Positions 52,115 through 60,150 of a DNA stretch of 64,000 nucleotides are shown one piece after another (the first letter of the stretch is position 1; every line of letters starts with the position of its first letter). Where the stretch lies: positions 124,001-188,000 of the forward strand of contig NZ_ACJM01000005.1 in the NCBI RefSeq assembly GCF_000174415.1, in the 5' to 3' direction. The notes under the pieces were generated by a model. The model worked only from the letters and a program-made list of their open reading frames with translations. It was not told where the DNA came from and searched no databases. The translations under genes were made by a program, and so were the position numbers. Source of the DNA: Dethiobacter alkaliphilus AHT 1 (GTDB lineage: Bacteria; Bacillota; Dethiobacteria; Dethiobacterales; Dethiobacteraceae).

Positions 52115-53230
52115 ATGAGGTCCAGGCACTTACACAGAGCGGTTTTTGTATTTCTGACATTGGGAATAATTTTTTCTTTATCAGCACCGCGGTTTTCCCG
52201 TTTGATTGAGAGCCGGTATTCCTCAGGGATTTATTATTGGACCATCAGGCCATATAGCCTGCTAACGGGTATTTTTCCGTTTTCCTTAGCTGAGCTTATT
52301 GTGGTGTCGCTGGTACTCTATTTTATTTATAAAGCAGTCAGGGCAGTTGTCGCATTAAGGACAAATCCGCGAGACTTTGCCACTACAGTGCCCGGCAAAG
52401 GGAAACGGCTGGTTTTGACTTTGGCTGTGGTTTATCTGGCCTTTAGTTTTATGTGGGGCTTTAATTACAGTCGCCTGACTTTTGCCGAGATCTCCGGGCT
52501 GCCGGTGGAGCCCGCCTCTGTGGAGGAGTTGACGGAGTTGGCAACGCATCTGGTGGAGCGGGCCAATGAGCTGCGGCTGCAGGTAGCCGAGGATGACCGG
52601 GGCGTGATGACGCTAAACGGCGATATCCGGGAGATGTTTGGCCGGGCACACCTGGGTTATGAAAAGGCCGCTGAAATATATCCCCAGTTGGGCGGGCGCT
52701 ACGGCAGGCCTAAAGGAGTAATGCTTTCACGGTACTGGTCCTATACCGGCATTGGCGGTATGTACTTTCCCTTTACCGCCGAGGCCAATGTAAACATCAA
52801 CATGCCCCACTTTCTGATTCCCTTTACCACCACCCATGAGATGGCTCATCAACGGGGCTTTGCCCGGGAAGATGAGGCCAACTATATAGCCTACCTCACC
52901 AGCACGCTTCATCCCGATGTGGATTTTCAGTATTCCGGTACCCTGCAGGCTCTGAATTACACCATGAGCGCACTGCGCAGGTATGATCCGGAGAAATGGT
53001 CCGAAGTCCGAACGACCTACGGTGAAGGGGTTTGGCGTGATCTGGAGGAATGGCAGCGCTACAGGGCCCGCTATGACGGCTCAGTGCGTCAGGTATCCAC
53101 CCGCGTCAACAACACGTATCTGATGGCCAACCGGCAAACAGACGGCGTGCATAGCTACGGCCGGATGGTGGATTTGATGCTGGCAGAATATCGGACCGTC
53201 AAGGATAGTTGGCTAAACGAATACGAGTAA
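52115..53230 (+). CDS. DUF3810-like membrane metallopeptidase candidate
   Basis: 371 residues with three N-terminal TM segments (about 7-24, 54-74, 98-116) and a long extracytoplasmic or cytoplasmic domain. It carries HEMAHQRGFAREDEANYIAYL, an HExxH zinc site followed by a possible third-ligand Glu, the family hallmark of DUF3810. Proteolysis is inferred, with unknown target. GGGGAG precedes the ATG. Confidence 0.82.
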   Translation: MRSRHLHRAVFVFLTLGIIFSLSAPRFSRLIESRYSSGIYYWTIRPYSLLTGIFPFSLAELIVVSLVLYFIYKAVRAVVALRTNPRDFATTVPGKGKRLVLTLAVVYLAFSFMWGFNYSRLTFAEISGLPVEPASVEELTELATHLVERANELRLQVAEDDRGVMTLNGDIREMFGRAHLGYEKAAEIYPQLGGRYGRPKGVMLSRYWSYTGIGGMYFPFTAEANVNINMPHFLIPFTTTHEMAHQRGFAREDEANYIAYLTSTLHPDVDFQYSGTLQALNYTMSALRRYDPEKWSEVRTTYGEGVWRDLEEWQRYRARYDGSVRQVSTRVNNTYLMANRQTDGVHSYGRMVDLMLAEYRTVKDSWLNEYE

Positions 53231-53235
53231 AGATT

Positions 53236-53264
53236 AAAGCTTAGGCTGCGGCCTGGGCTTTTTC
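53236..53264 (+). terminator. Terminator after DUF3810-like gene
   Basis: AAAGCTTAGGC / GCCTGGGCTTT stem (53236-53246, 53251-53261) with two G-T pairs, followed by TTTTTC. Confidence 0.7.
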
Positions 53265-53270
53265 ATTTTA

Positions 53271-53335
53271 TGTTCAGAAGCTGTAAGCTCTGTTCATTCC
53301 TCGTTCAGTAAATGTTCAGATACTTTTTCTAAGAT
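53271..53335 (+). promoter_or_regulatory. Direct-repeat promoter, copy B (11-bp TGTTCAG repeats)
   Basis: Three units start at 53291, 53302 and 53313: TGTTCATTCCT, CGTTCAGTAAA, TGTTCAGATAC. A further TGTTCAGAAGC at 53271 with TGTAAG at 53282 lies just upstream. A -10 candidate TAAGAT is at 53330-53335, 17 bases after the third unit start, as in copy A; TATATA at 53335 is the alternative. Confidence 0.65.
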
Positions 53336-53387
53336 ATATATAGCAGGAGTTATACAGATAATCTCAGAGAGAAGGAAGGTACGTTTC

Positions 53388-55889
53388 GTGAATATCATCT
53401 TACGGTTTGTTCTGCGCAACATTGCAGAAAAGAAACTGAGGACTTTATTAATTATTTCCGCCATCATGATTTCAACGGCACTGTTTTTTGCTTCCACCGC
53501 CATCTCCGGCACCATTGAAAGAATGTTTCTGGAGCAGATGCAAACCAGGGTTGGGGAGTCTGACCTGGTGGTCATGGCGGGAGAAAACCAGGCTTCGCCT
53601 TTTTTCCGCGAAACTCTGCTGCATGACTACCAGGACCGGATGAACTATACGATTGGTACCATAGATACCGGTGGTCTTTACAGAGTATCACACGACCAAC
53701 AGGACCCCTGGTCGCTGCGGGGCATTGAAATGGATGATTTGCAGACCATGACACCGGTATCTTTTTACCAGGAAGCAAACCTTCATCCGTTTCAGGGAAG
53801 AAAAATTATCATTGGCCGGGCCACGGCAAAAGAATATGGCCTGCAGGCCGGAGATTCAATTGAAATTGCAATAAGCGGCACCGCCAGGCAGTTTCGTATT
53901 GCAGCCGTTGCCCATGATACGGGCCCCTTTAAGGATGTGGGGCAGAACCCCTTTGCGGTGGTGCCTAAAGAAACTTTAAGCTCCCTCTTTGACGCCAGAG
54001 GCAGAGTTCATACCCTGTATCTAAGCCTTGATAATTCGGAGCAGATTCATGAAGTAATGTCAGAAATCGAGGCCGACCATCCGCGCTACCGGGTCCGGGA
54101 GGCTTTGCCGCAGGCGGAGGTAGCCGCCATGATTGGTTCCATCGCCACACCGTTTTTATTTTTAACCATGGTGGTGATGGCGGTGAGCGCCTTTATTATC
54201 TACACTTCCTTTAAGCTCATTGCCAAAGAAAGAATGCCGGTGATCGGCACCTTCCGCAGCATCGGAGCAACCAGGAAAATGACCGGTTGGGTAATGCTTT
54301 CGGAAAGCCTGGTGTACGGCCTGCTGGGGGGAGCGCTGGGCTCTATACTGGGGATGGGAATTCTCTACCTCATGTCCATGGTTTTGCAGCCCTCTTGGGC
54401 TGGAGAGCTGCAGGCCACCGTTTCCTTTACTCCCATGCAGATGGTAATCTCCTTTGTGCTGGCGGTGATTCTTTCCTTTGGCAGCTCTATTCTGCCCATC
54501 AGAAAAGCAGCGGGGATCCCCCTAAAGGAATTGATTCTGGACACTGGCGAGCAGACAGTGGAAACCAAAAAGAGCCGTAAATTTATCTATGCATTGTTGA
54601 TGGGAATTGGCACATTGGTACTGCCTCGGGCACTGCCCTATGAAATGGCTCTTTTCTCCAGCGGTGCCGCCATGCTCTTTAGCATCGGAGCCCTAATCCT
54701 CTTGGTTCCCTACCTTACAGCTGGTTTTGTCCGGTTCTTTGAAAAAATATATGGGTATATCTTCGGCAACGAAGGAATCATGGCCGTTAAAAACCTGAGA
54801 CAAAACGGCAGCATCTTAAACAGCATTTCTCTTTTGGCCCTGGGTATTGCAAGCCTTTTGATTGTCAATATGGTAAGCTTCAGCGTGGTGGGGGAAGTGG
54901 CCAATATATTTTCCCGCAACGTGGGCTATCATGTCACCATTCGCGGCAGCCAGATTGATAACCGCATCCTCAATCAGGCTGCGGCGGTGGAAGGCGTCAC
55001 CGATATTTATGCTAACTACTACCATTACGGCATCAATTTAGTGGACCGGGACGGTTGGATTAACTTCCATGTCCCCACCGGCCCCAAATTTTTCGAACAC
55101 ACCACAAACCTGGGTGTGTCCGGTGAAGTGGATGAACTGCTGGCAGATCTGGAAGCGGGACGAAACATTGTGGTAACAACCATCTTCAGGGATACCCACG
55201 GACTGGAGGTTGGCGATACGCTGACCATAGAAATGACATCAGGGTCCCGGGAGTATACGGTAATCGGCTTTATTGAAACATTGATGGAAAACGGAAATTT
55301 CGCTTTAATCGGATCGCGTTATCATAAGTTTGATATGCGGCCCCAGTATTATTCGGCGCTTAGTATGATGGTTTCGGGAACGCAGGATGAGGTAAAGGAA
55401 AGACTGGAAGAAAGGTTTCGCAACTACCCCAATTTAGAAATCCATACCATGGAGGAATGGGAGGAAAGAAACCATGCGGCCAATGCGCAGCTCTTTGACA
55501 TCCTGCAGGGTTTCTCCATTCTGACATTAATAATCGGGATTTTCGGGGTGCTCAATAATCTGGTAATCAGCTTTATTGAACGAAAACGGGCTCTGGCAGT
55601 TTTACGCTCCATCGGCATGAGTAAAAAACAGATTGTTAAGATGATCTTTGTGGAGTCCTTGACCGGAGGAATTATTGGCGGATGCATCGGTGTGCTGGGA
55701 GCGCTGCACATGCTCTCTGTAATGCCCTATATGATGCGGGCCATCGCCGCACCCATCCCCATCACCTACTCTCCCACACTGCTATTAATCGCTTTGCTGT
55801 CCGGAGTGGTGATTATGGTAATCGCCTCTGTCAGTCCCGCTTTAAAATCATCCAGGCTCAATATTGTGGAGTCTTTAAAATATGAATAG
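53388..55889 (+). CDS. ABC transporter permease, two-FtsX-domain type
   Basis: 833 residues, with TM1 near 17-37, a large extracytoplasmic domain, a first FtsX TM bundle (about 250-375), a middle TM pair (about 397-450), a TM near 480, a second extracytoplasmic domain, and a second FtsX bundle (about 700-820). The double motif (PVIGTFRSIGATRKMTG and LAVLRSIGMSKKQIVK) marks ATPase-contact loops. First gene of a permease-ATPase-adaptor operon behind direct-repeat promoter B. Such exporters remove antimicrobial peptides or lipids, or act in envelope stress. GTG start after GAAGG. Confidence 0.9.
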   Translation: MNIILRFVLRNIAEKKLRTLLIISAIMISTALFFASTAISGTIERMFLEQMQTRVGESDLVVMAGENQASPFFRETLLHDYQDRMNYTIGTIDTGGLYRVSHDQQDPWSLRGIEMDDLQTMTPVSFYQEANLHPFQGRKIIIGRATAKEYGLQAGDSIEIAISGTARQFRIAAVAHDTGPFKDVGQNPFAVVPKETLSSLFDARGRVHTLYLSLDNSEQIHEVMSEIEADHPRYRVREALPQAEVAAMIGSIATPFLFLTMVVMAVSAFIIYTSFKLIAKERMPVIGTFRSIGATRKMTGWVMLSESLVYGLLGGALGSILGMGILYLMSMVLQPSWAGELQATVSFTPMQMVISFVLAVILSFGSSILPIRKAAGIPLKELILDTGEQTVETKKSRKFIYALLMGIGTLVLPRALPYEMALFSSGAAMLFSIGALILLVPYLTAGFVRFFEKIYGYIFGNEGIMAVKNLRQNGSILNSISLLALGIASLLIVNMVSFSVVGEVANIFSRNVGYHVTIRGSQIDNRILNQAAAVEGVTDIYANYYHYGINLVDRDGWINFHVPTGPKFFEHTTNLGVSGEVDELLADLEAGRNIVVTTIFRDTHGLEVGDTLTIEMTSGSREYTVIGFIETLMENGNFALIGSRYHKFDMRPQYYSALSMMVSGTQDEVKERLEERFRNYPNLEIHTMEEWEERNHAANAQLFDILQGFSILTLIIGIFGVLNNLVISFIERKRALAVLRSIGMSKKQIVKMIFVESLTGGIIGGCIGVLGALHMLSVMPYMMRAIAAPIPITYSPTLLLIALLSGVVIMVIASVSPALKSSRLNIVESLKYE

Positions 55890-55902
55890 GAGGTCTGCTC
55901 AC

Positions 55903-56579
55903 ATGGAAAAGGCCATTGAAGTTCAAGATCTGTTTAAAACATTTCAGCTGGGTACGGTGGATGTGGAAGTATTAAAAAGATAAATCTGCAGGTGCAAAAG
56001 GGTGAGTTTGTTTCCATTATGGGTCCTTCCGGTTCAGGTAAAAGCACACTGCTGTATCTGCTGGGCGGACTGGATAAACCCACTTCCGGATCCATTAAGG
56101 TAAACGGCAAGGAGCTGGCGGTGATGAATGACCGCCAGGAAAGTGTGATGCGCCGCCGCGACATCGGTTTTGTCTTCCAGTTCTACAATCTGATTCAGAA
56201 TCTGAACGTGGAAGAAAACATTATGGTTCCCATCCTCTTAGACGGCAAAAAGGTTAAAGACTATAAGGAACGGTTGGAGGAAATCCTGCAAATCGTCGGT
56301 TTAGCAGACCGCAGGAACCATACACCCCGGGAGCTCTCCGGCGGCCAGCAGCAGCGGGTGGCCATCGCCCGGGCACTGATTAACGACCCGGATATCATCC
56401 TGGCCGACGAGCCCACCGGGAACTTAGACAGCAAGACCAGTGAGGAAGTTTTGGAACTGTTGCAAAAGATCAGCAAAGTAAAGGGCAAGACTGTGGTACA
56501 GGTAACACACTCCACGGAAGCAGCGGCCTACGGCAATCGGATAATTAATGTTAAAGACGGAAGGGTGACAGTAGCATGA
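55903..56579 (+). CDS. ABC transporter ATPase, LolD/MacB type, frameshifted near the N-terminus
   Basis: ATG 55903 (AGGAGG upstream) reads about 26 codons ([20 protein letters not shown], then VEVLKR) to TAA at 55981. A -1 shift at the A5 run 55974-55978 restores [16 protein letters not shown] and the whole ATPase: Walker [11 protein letters not shown]-loop FQFYNLI, signature LSGGQQQR, Walker [10 protein letters not shown], His in VTHST. The frame from 55992 alone lacks the first strand of the fold. It partners the 833-residue permease and overlaps the adaptor gene by four bases (ATGA). Confidence 0.85.
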
Positions 56580-57358
56580 AAAAATCAATCTTAACTCTGG
56601 TGATTTTAGTGTCGGTGGCCTTATTGGCCGCAGGTTGTACAGGAACCACGGAAGCAGGAACGAACGGGCAGGAAGAAGTTGAAGTGGTGCAGGCGCAAAC
56701 AGTGGAAGCGTTTGGCAATGTAGTGGCATTGGCGGAAAAAAACATCATCGTTGATTTTCCCGCTCTGGTAGAGGAAGTTCATGTCAGAGAAGGCCAGCAG
56801 GTAGAAGAAGAAGAGACGTTAATCACCTTGGACCTGACTGAATACAACGCTCAGATTGAAAACAAGGAGCGGGAGCTGAAAATTGCCCGCCTGGAGTTGG
56901 ACCGTACCAGCGGCACCACCCTGCGTAATATGCAGCGGGAAAGAATTGCCGCCCTGGAGCTGGAACTCTCCCTGCTGGAAGAAAAACTGGCCAAATCCTA
57001 CCTTGATGAAGAAACCCTCATTGCCGATTTTAAGTCCGGCGTCATCTATGACATCGTCCCCCGGCCCGGCGACATGTTAGCTCCCGGCAGCAAAGTGTTC
57101 TCGGTAATGGAACTTGATAACCTCACCGTGGAAGCCAACATCTTTGAAGAATTTATTAAAGATGTGGAAATCGGCGCTCTGGTAACAATTATCCCTCTGG
57201 CCGACAGAACCCAGGAATACCAAGGTGAAGTAACAGCCATCTCCGCCAAAGCAATCAACAAAAACGGCGAAACCGTAGTCCCGGTCCAAATCTCCATCAC
57301 CGACAACGACGGCTTCCTCAAACCAAACTTCAACGTCGACGTCATCATCGAAATGTAA
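56576..57358 (+). CDS. HlyD/MacA-like adaptor lipoprotein
   Basis: 260 residues with lipobox AAGC (Cys about 21). Biotinyl-lipoyl-like halves EEVHVREGQQVEEEETLITLD and VIYDIVPRPGDMLAPGSKVFSVMELDN flank a short coiled-coil hairpin (about 95-148), then a beta-barrel domain. It is the membrane-fusion subunit of a tripartite ABC exporter of the YknXYZ or MacAB kind. ATG overlaps the ATPase stop. Confidence 0.9.
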   Translation: MKKSILTLVILVSVALLAAGCTGTTEAGTNGQEEVEVVQAQTVEAFGNVVALAEKNIIVDFPALVEEVHVREGQQVEEEETLITLDLTEYNAQIENKERELKIARLELDRTSGTTLRNMQRERIAALELELSLLEEKLAKSYLDEETLIADFKSGVIYDIVPRPGDMLAPGSKVFSVMELDNLTVEANIFEEFIKDVEIGALVTIIPLADRTQEYQGEVTAISAKAINKNGETVVPVQISITDNDGFLKPNFNVDVIIEM

Positions 57359-57360
57359 AT

Positions 57361-57426
57361 GAGACAAAGGGGACAGGTGATTTTGTCTCACAAAAAGTGG
57401 ACAGAGGGACAGGTTTATTTGTCCAC
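57361..57426. repeat. Two tandem REP-like hairpin units
   Basis: Unit 1 (57361-57389): arms GAGACAAA / TTTGTCTC. Unit 2 (57397-57426): arms GTGGACA / TGTCCAC. Both enclose the same core, GGGACAGGT, although the arms differ. Such paired hairpins with a conserved core are characteristic of REP-type elements. Confidence 0.65.
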
Positions 57427-57431
57427 AAAAC

Positions 57432-57468
57432 AGGCTTCCCCAGCGAAAAACTTCGGGGGAAGCCTTTC
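57432..57468 (+). terminator. Terminator of the tripartite exporter operon
   Basis: AGGCTTCCCC (57432-57441) pairs with GGGGAAGCCT (57456-57465), with an inner CGAA/TTCG pair, then TTT. Confidence 0.8.
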
Positions 57469-57584
57469 CCATATGTATCGGCTTTGCCAATAAAGTGCCA
57501 AGACATTATAGATAAGAACAATCACTGCATAGCCGCCCTCCGTGTTATAATTTGCTTGGGATTATAAGACAGGAGGGTTTTTGC

Positions 57585-58052
57585 TTGCGAAATGAAGTCA
57601 GTGTAAATAAAGTAAAACAGGATGCAGAAGACATGTTCAGACGGGGTGATTTCTATTGTTCCGAATCCATTATCAAATCTGTTAAAGATAACTTCGCCAT
57701 TGATATGCCCGATGAGATCATTGCCATGGCCTCTGGTTTTCCGGTGGGGATCGGCAAGTCCAAATGTGTCTGCGGAGCCGTTTCCGGCGGTGTGATGGCC
57801 TTGGGCTACTTTTTTGGCCGCACAACCGGAGGCGACCCTAAAGTCCAGAAAACATTGGAGTTGGCCAATGAGCTACAGCAAAGCTTTAAAGATAACCATC
57901 AACATCTTTGCTGCCGCATTCTAACTAAAGGTATGGATATGGCAGCAGGGGAGCATAAAGACCAATGTGTCTCCTTTACCGGCGAGATTGCCGAGAAAGT
58001 GGCGGCCATTGTGGTGCGGGAGCAGGGCCTTGTGAATCTGGATGAACAATAG
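57585..58052 (+). CDS. C_GCAxxG_C_C family protein
   Basis: 155 residues. The family pattern is clear: YCSES early, then KCVCGAVSGGVMALGYFFG (C-x-C-G-A-x2-G variant), CC in HLCCRI and a last Cys in DQCVSF. These proteins are thought to bind a redox cofactor or metal, often beside electron-transfer genes. It has no signal peptide, unlike the related exported cytochrome at 43357. TTG 57585 after AGGAGGG. It precedes the TDT carrier by 11 bases. Confidence 0.85.
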   Translation: MRNEVSVNKVKQDAEDMFRRGDFYCSESIIKSVKDNFAIDMPDEIIAMASGFPVGIGKSKCVCGAVSGGVMALGYFFGRTTGGDPKVQKTLELANELQQSFKDNHQHLCCRILTKGMDMAAGEHKDQCVSFTGEIAEKVAAIVVREQGLVNLDEQ

Positions 58053-58063
58053 GGAGGTAGCTT

Positions 58064-59044
58064 ATGGGTAAAGTTATTCAGAAGATACCAATTCCCATTG
58101 CCGGCTTAATGCTGGGCATGGCTGCTCTGGGAAATTTACTGGGTGCTTACGGAAGTGCGTACAGAAACATTTTCGGCTTATTGGCCGGAGTTATTTTTGT
58201 GTTACTGGTGAGCAAGTTCGTAACTACCCCGCAGTGTCTGCGGGAGGGCTTTGATAATCCGGTGGTGGCCAGTGTCACACCTACATTTTCTATGGGCATT
58301 ATGCTATTATCCACCTATCTGCTGCCCTACACCTATTCAGTGGCCTATGGGGTATGGCTCTTTGGTGTACTGCTGCACATCGGACTCATTGCTTACTTTA
58401 CCAAGAGATACATTGTTGGTTTTAACATAAAAAAAGTTTTTCCCAGCTACTTTATTGTGTATGTGGGCATTGTGGTTGCCAGTGTGACAGCCCCAGCCTA
58501 TAATTTGTTGGCTCTGGGGCAGGCATTGTTCTGGTTTGGCTTTGCTGCTAACTTAGTATTACTGCCAATTGTGTTTTATCGCTTCTTCATTATTAAAGAA
58601 ATCCCGGAAGCAGCCTTGCCTACCACCATCATTTTTGCAGCTCCTACCAGCCTCTGTCTGGCAGGGTATTTAAATTCTTTTCCGGAAAAGAATATGGCGG
58701 TATTGGGATTTTTGGTTTCCCTGTCTTTATTGCTAATCGTATTTGCATTGTCTTATCTGCCTAAATTACTGAAACTTCAGTTCTATCCCAGCTACTCCGC
58801 CTTTACTTTTCCCATTGTTATCAGCGCCATCGGCATGAAAGGTGCAAATGCCGCTTTCATAGCAGGCGGACTGCAGCTACCCCTGCTGGTGCATGTGGCA
58901 ACGTTTCTGGAAGTTATCGCCGTTTTGTTGGTAGTCTATGTCTTTGCGCGTTACATTGGGCATCTGCTACCACTGCGCCAAGTGGCTACCCAACAAGTGC
59001 CAATCCCATCCCCAAAAACAAATAATGGAAGCACTTCAATCTGA
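58064..59044 (+). CDS. TDT-family carrier (tellurite-resistance/dicarboxylate transporter type)
   Basis: 326 residues with ten TM segments (ALGNLLGAYGSAYRNIFGLLAGVI, then FSMGIMLLSTYL, FYPSYSAFTFPIVISAIGMKGANAAF). The pattern matches the TehA/SLAC1-like TDT family of anion or C4-dicarboxylate channels. Substrate unknown. AGGGAGG precedes the ATG. Co-transcribed with the preceding gene; ends at a long hairpin. Confidence 0.85.
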   Translation: MGKVIQKIPIPIAGLMLGMAALGNLLGAYGSAYRNIFGLLAGVIFVLLVSKFVTTPQCLREGFDNPVVASVTPTFSMGIMLLSTYLLPYTYSVAYGVWLFGVLLHIGLIAYFTKRYIVGFNIKKVFPSYFIVYVGIVVASVTAPAYNLLALGQALFWFGFAANLVLLPIVFYRFFIIKEIPEAALPTTIIFAAPTSLCLAGYLNSFPEKNMAVLGFLVSLSLLLIVFALSYLPKLLKLQFYPSYSAFTFPIVISAIGMKGANAAFIAGGLQLPLLVHVATFLEVIAVLLVVYVFARYIGHLLPLRQVATQQVPIPSPKTNNGSTSI

Positions 59045-59060
59045 AGTGCTTCCATTATTT
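59020..59060 (+). terminator. Terminator overlapping the end of the TDT carrier gene
   Basis: Perfect 19-bp stem (59020-59038 with 59042-59060), core GGAAGCACTTCA / TGAAGTGCTTCC, containing the stop codon and running into TTTT. Confidence 0.85.
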
Positions 59061-59167
59061 TGTGGACATAGAAAACCCGCCTGCCTCGCAGATGGTCCAT
59101 CTGACCATTTTTCATTGACAGGGCTTTGGCGAATAAATACAAAAAAAGGTCCGTCCCCGAATTGCAC
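59058..59167. repeat. REP-like intergenic repeat, copy R1
   Basis: Starts TTTTGTGGACATAG and ends in AAAAAAAGGTCCGTCCCCGA with ATTGCAC. A hairpin CAGATGG/CCATCTG sits in the middle. It matches copy R2 at 59953-60039 except for an insertion of about 20 bases. Lies on one side of the toxin-antitoxin pair. Confidence 0.7.
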
Positions 59168-59188
59168 AATATAGGGTCCGTGGTATGT

Positions 59189-59593
59189 TTATTCGGGAGG
59201 GATAAGGGTAACTTGCAAACGTTTGAAGTCTTCATCAAAGGAGCAGACAGGTTCCCCTCTCCGGCGTGCCGCTGCTGCCAGATATGCATCTACAAAGTCT
59301 ATATTTTGCGCAGTCATTTGAGTCAAAGCCTCCAGGAGCAGTTCAGGTTCTTCAGCAAGGATTCCGTCTGCATTGATAAGTGGAATTAATACATCACTGA
59401 CTTCTTGTTTTGAATACCGGTAGAAAGATGTTAAGGTCCATACGGCTTCAGCCATTACCAGTACTGAAAGACATAATGATACTTCCCCCGCTTCTGCACG
59501 CCTAAACAGTGAAAGGGCTTTTCTTGCCATTTCGGGGGGATCTCCGGTAATAAATCTTAACAGGACATTTGTATCTAACCATAGATTATTCAT
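59189..59593 (-). CDS. PIN-domain toxin (VapC-like)
   Basis: 134 residues with the PIN acid set: Asp7 (LDTNVLLRF), Glu about 49 (AEAVWTL), Asp near FVDAYLAAAA and Asp in CSFDEDF. VapC toxins cut tRNA or rRNA. The start overlaps the antitoxin gene by eight bases. Confidence 0.9.
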   Translation of the reverse strand: MNNLWLDTNVLLRFITGDPPEMARKALSLFRRAEAGEVSLCLSVLVMAEAVWTLTSFYRYSKQEVSDVLIPLINADGILAEEPELLLEALTQMTAQNIDFVDAYLAAAARRRGEPVCSFDEDFKRLQVTLIPPE

Positions 59594-59849
59594 CTTCTTT
59601 ATTATCCCTGCTGTAAGAGGTGAGTGTTTCTGTCACTTCACGGCGGGTTTCTTCTTTGTTTTTATAAGGGCGAGTGGCGGGCAGGGTGCCGTATAGATTT
59701 GTTAAATTAATTTTTTTCAGCGGCTTCACCGTTACTTCTTTGCCGCTAATGTCGAAAGTAATATAGTCACCATAACCAACCTCGAGTTTTTCCCGTACCT
59801 CTTTGGGGACGGTTATTTGGCCCTTACCAGTAATCTTGGCCTTAATCAT
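59586..59849 (-). CDS. AbrB/MazE-type antitoxin (VapB-like)
   Basis: 87 residues with the SpoVT/AbrB swapped-hairpin sequence KITGKGQITVPKEVREKLEV and DYITFDI, then a charged C-terminal tail that would neutralise the PIN toxin. AAGGAGTGAT precedes the ATG. It is the first gene of the pair. Confidence 0.92.
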   Translation of the reverse strand: MIKAKITGKGQITVPKEVREKLEVGYGDYITFDISGKEVTVKPLKKINLTNLYGTLPATRPYKNKEETRREVTETLTSYSRDNKEDE

Positions 59850-59860
59850 GGTATCACTCC

Positions 59861-59898
59861 TTACATGTTTATAGTATCATTACATTATTGGCATGTAA
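59861..59898 (-). promoter_or_regulatory. Operator candidate of the toxin-antitoxin pair
   Basis: Arms TTACATG (59861-59867) and CATGTAA (59892-59898) 24 bases apart, immediately upstream of the antitoxin ribosome site. Suits autoregulation by the AbrB-type protein. Confidence 0.5.
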
Positions 59899-59952
59899 AG
59901 AATCTTTGTATAGCTTTCTTGTTTATGTGACCGAAAGGAAATAATGCTGGAA

Positions 59953-60039
59953 TTTTGTGGACATAGCAAACTGCCTGTCCTCGTAGAGGGTTCCTCTGTC
60001 CTGTTAGAGTGCAAAAAAAGGTCCGTCCCCGATTTGCAC
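59953..60039. repeat. REP-like intergenic repeat, copy R2
   Basis: TTTTGTGGACATAG, then a hairpin AGAGG/CCTCT, then arms GTGCAAA (60009-60015) and TTTGCAC (60033-60039) around AAAAGGTCCGTCCCCGA. The reverse strand of the core, GGGGACGG, resembles GGGACAGG in the units at 57361-57426. Confidence 0.7.
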
Positions 60040-60150
60040 CGATTTGCGCGCGATTTCGGAGTGGATGCAGGGAATGGGGGAGGGATAGCGAATAGGAAAG
60101 GACTGGGGCAAAATTTCTGCGTTTTTTACGCTAGAGAGGGGGGACTGCCT

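Larger units (their letters stand above)
59850..60150. other. 301-bp intergenic region: antitoxin promoter and REP-like copy R2
   Basis: Contains the TTACATG...CATGTAA operator candidate (59861-59898), the repeat R2 (59953-60039), and a G-rich leader before the SSS symporter (AGAGAGGGGGGACT). A frame open from 59944 runs into the symporter but covers the repeat and is not taken as coding. Confidence 0.6.

Noticed and set aside
59944-60150. N-terminal extension of the SSS symporter frame
   Set aside because: It covers REP-like repeat R2, has no ribosome site, and family homology begins only after GTG 60151.
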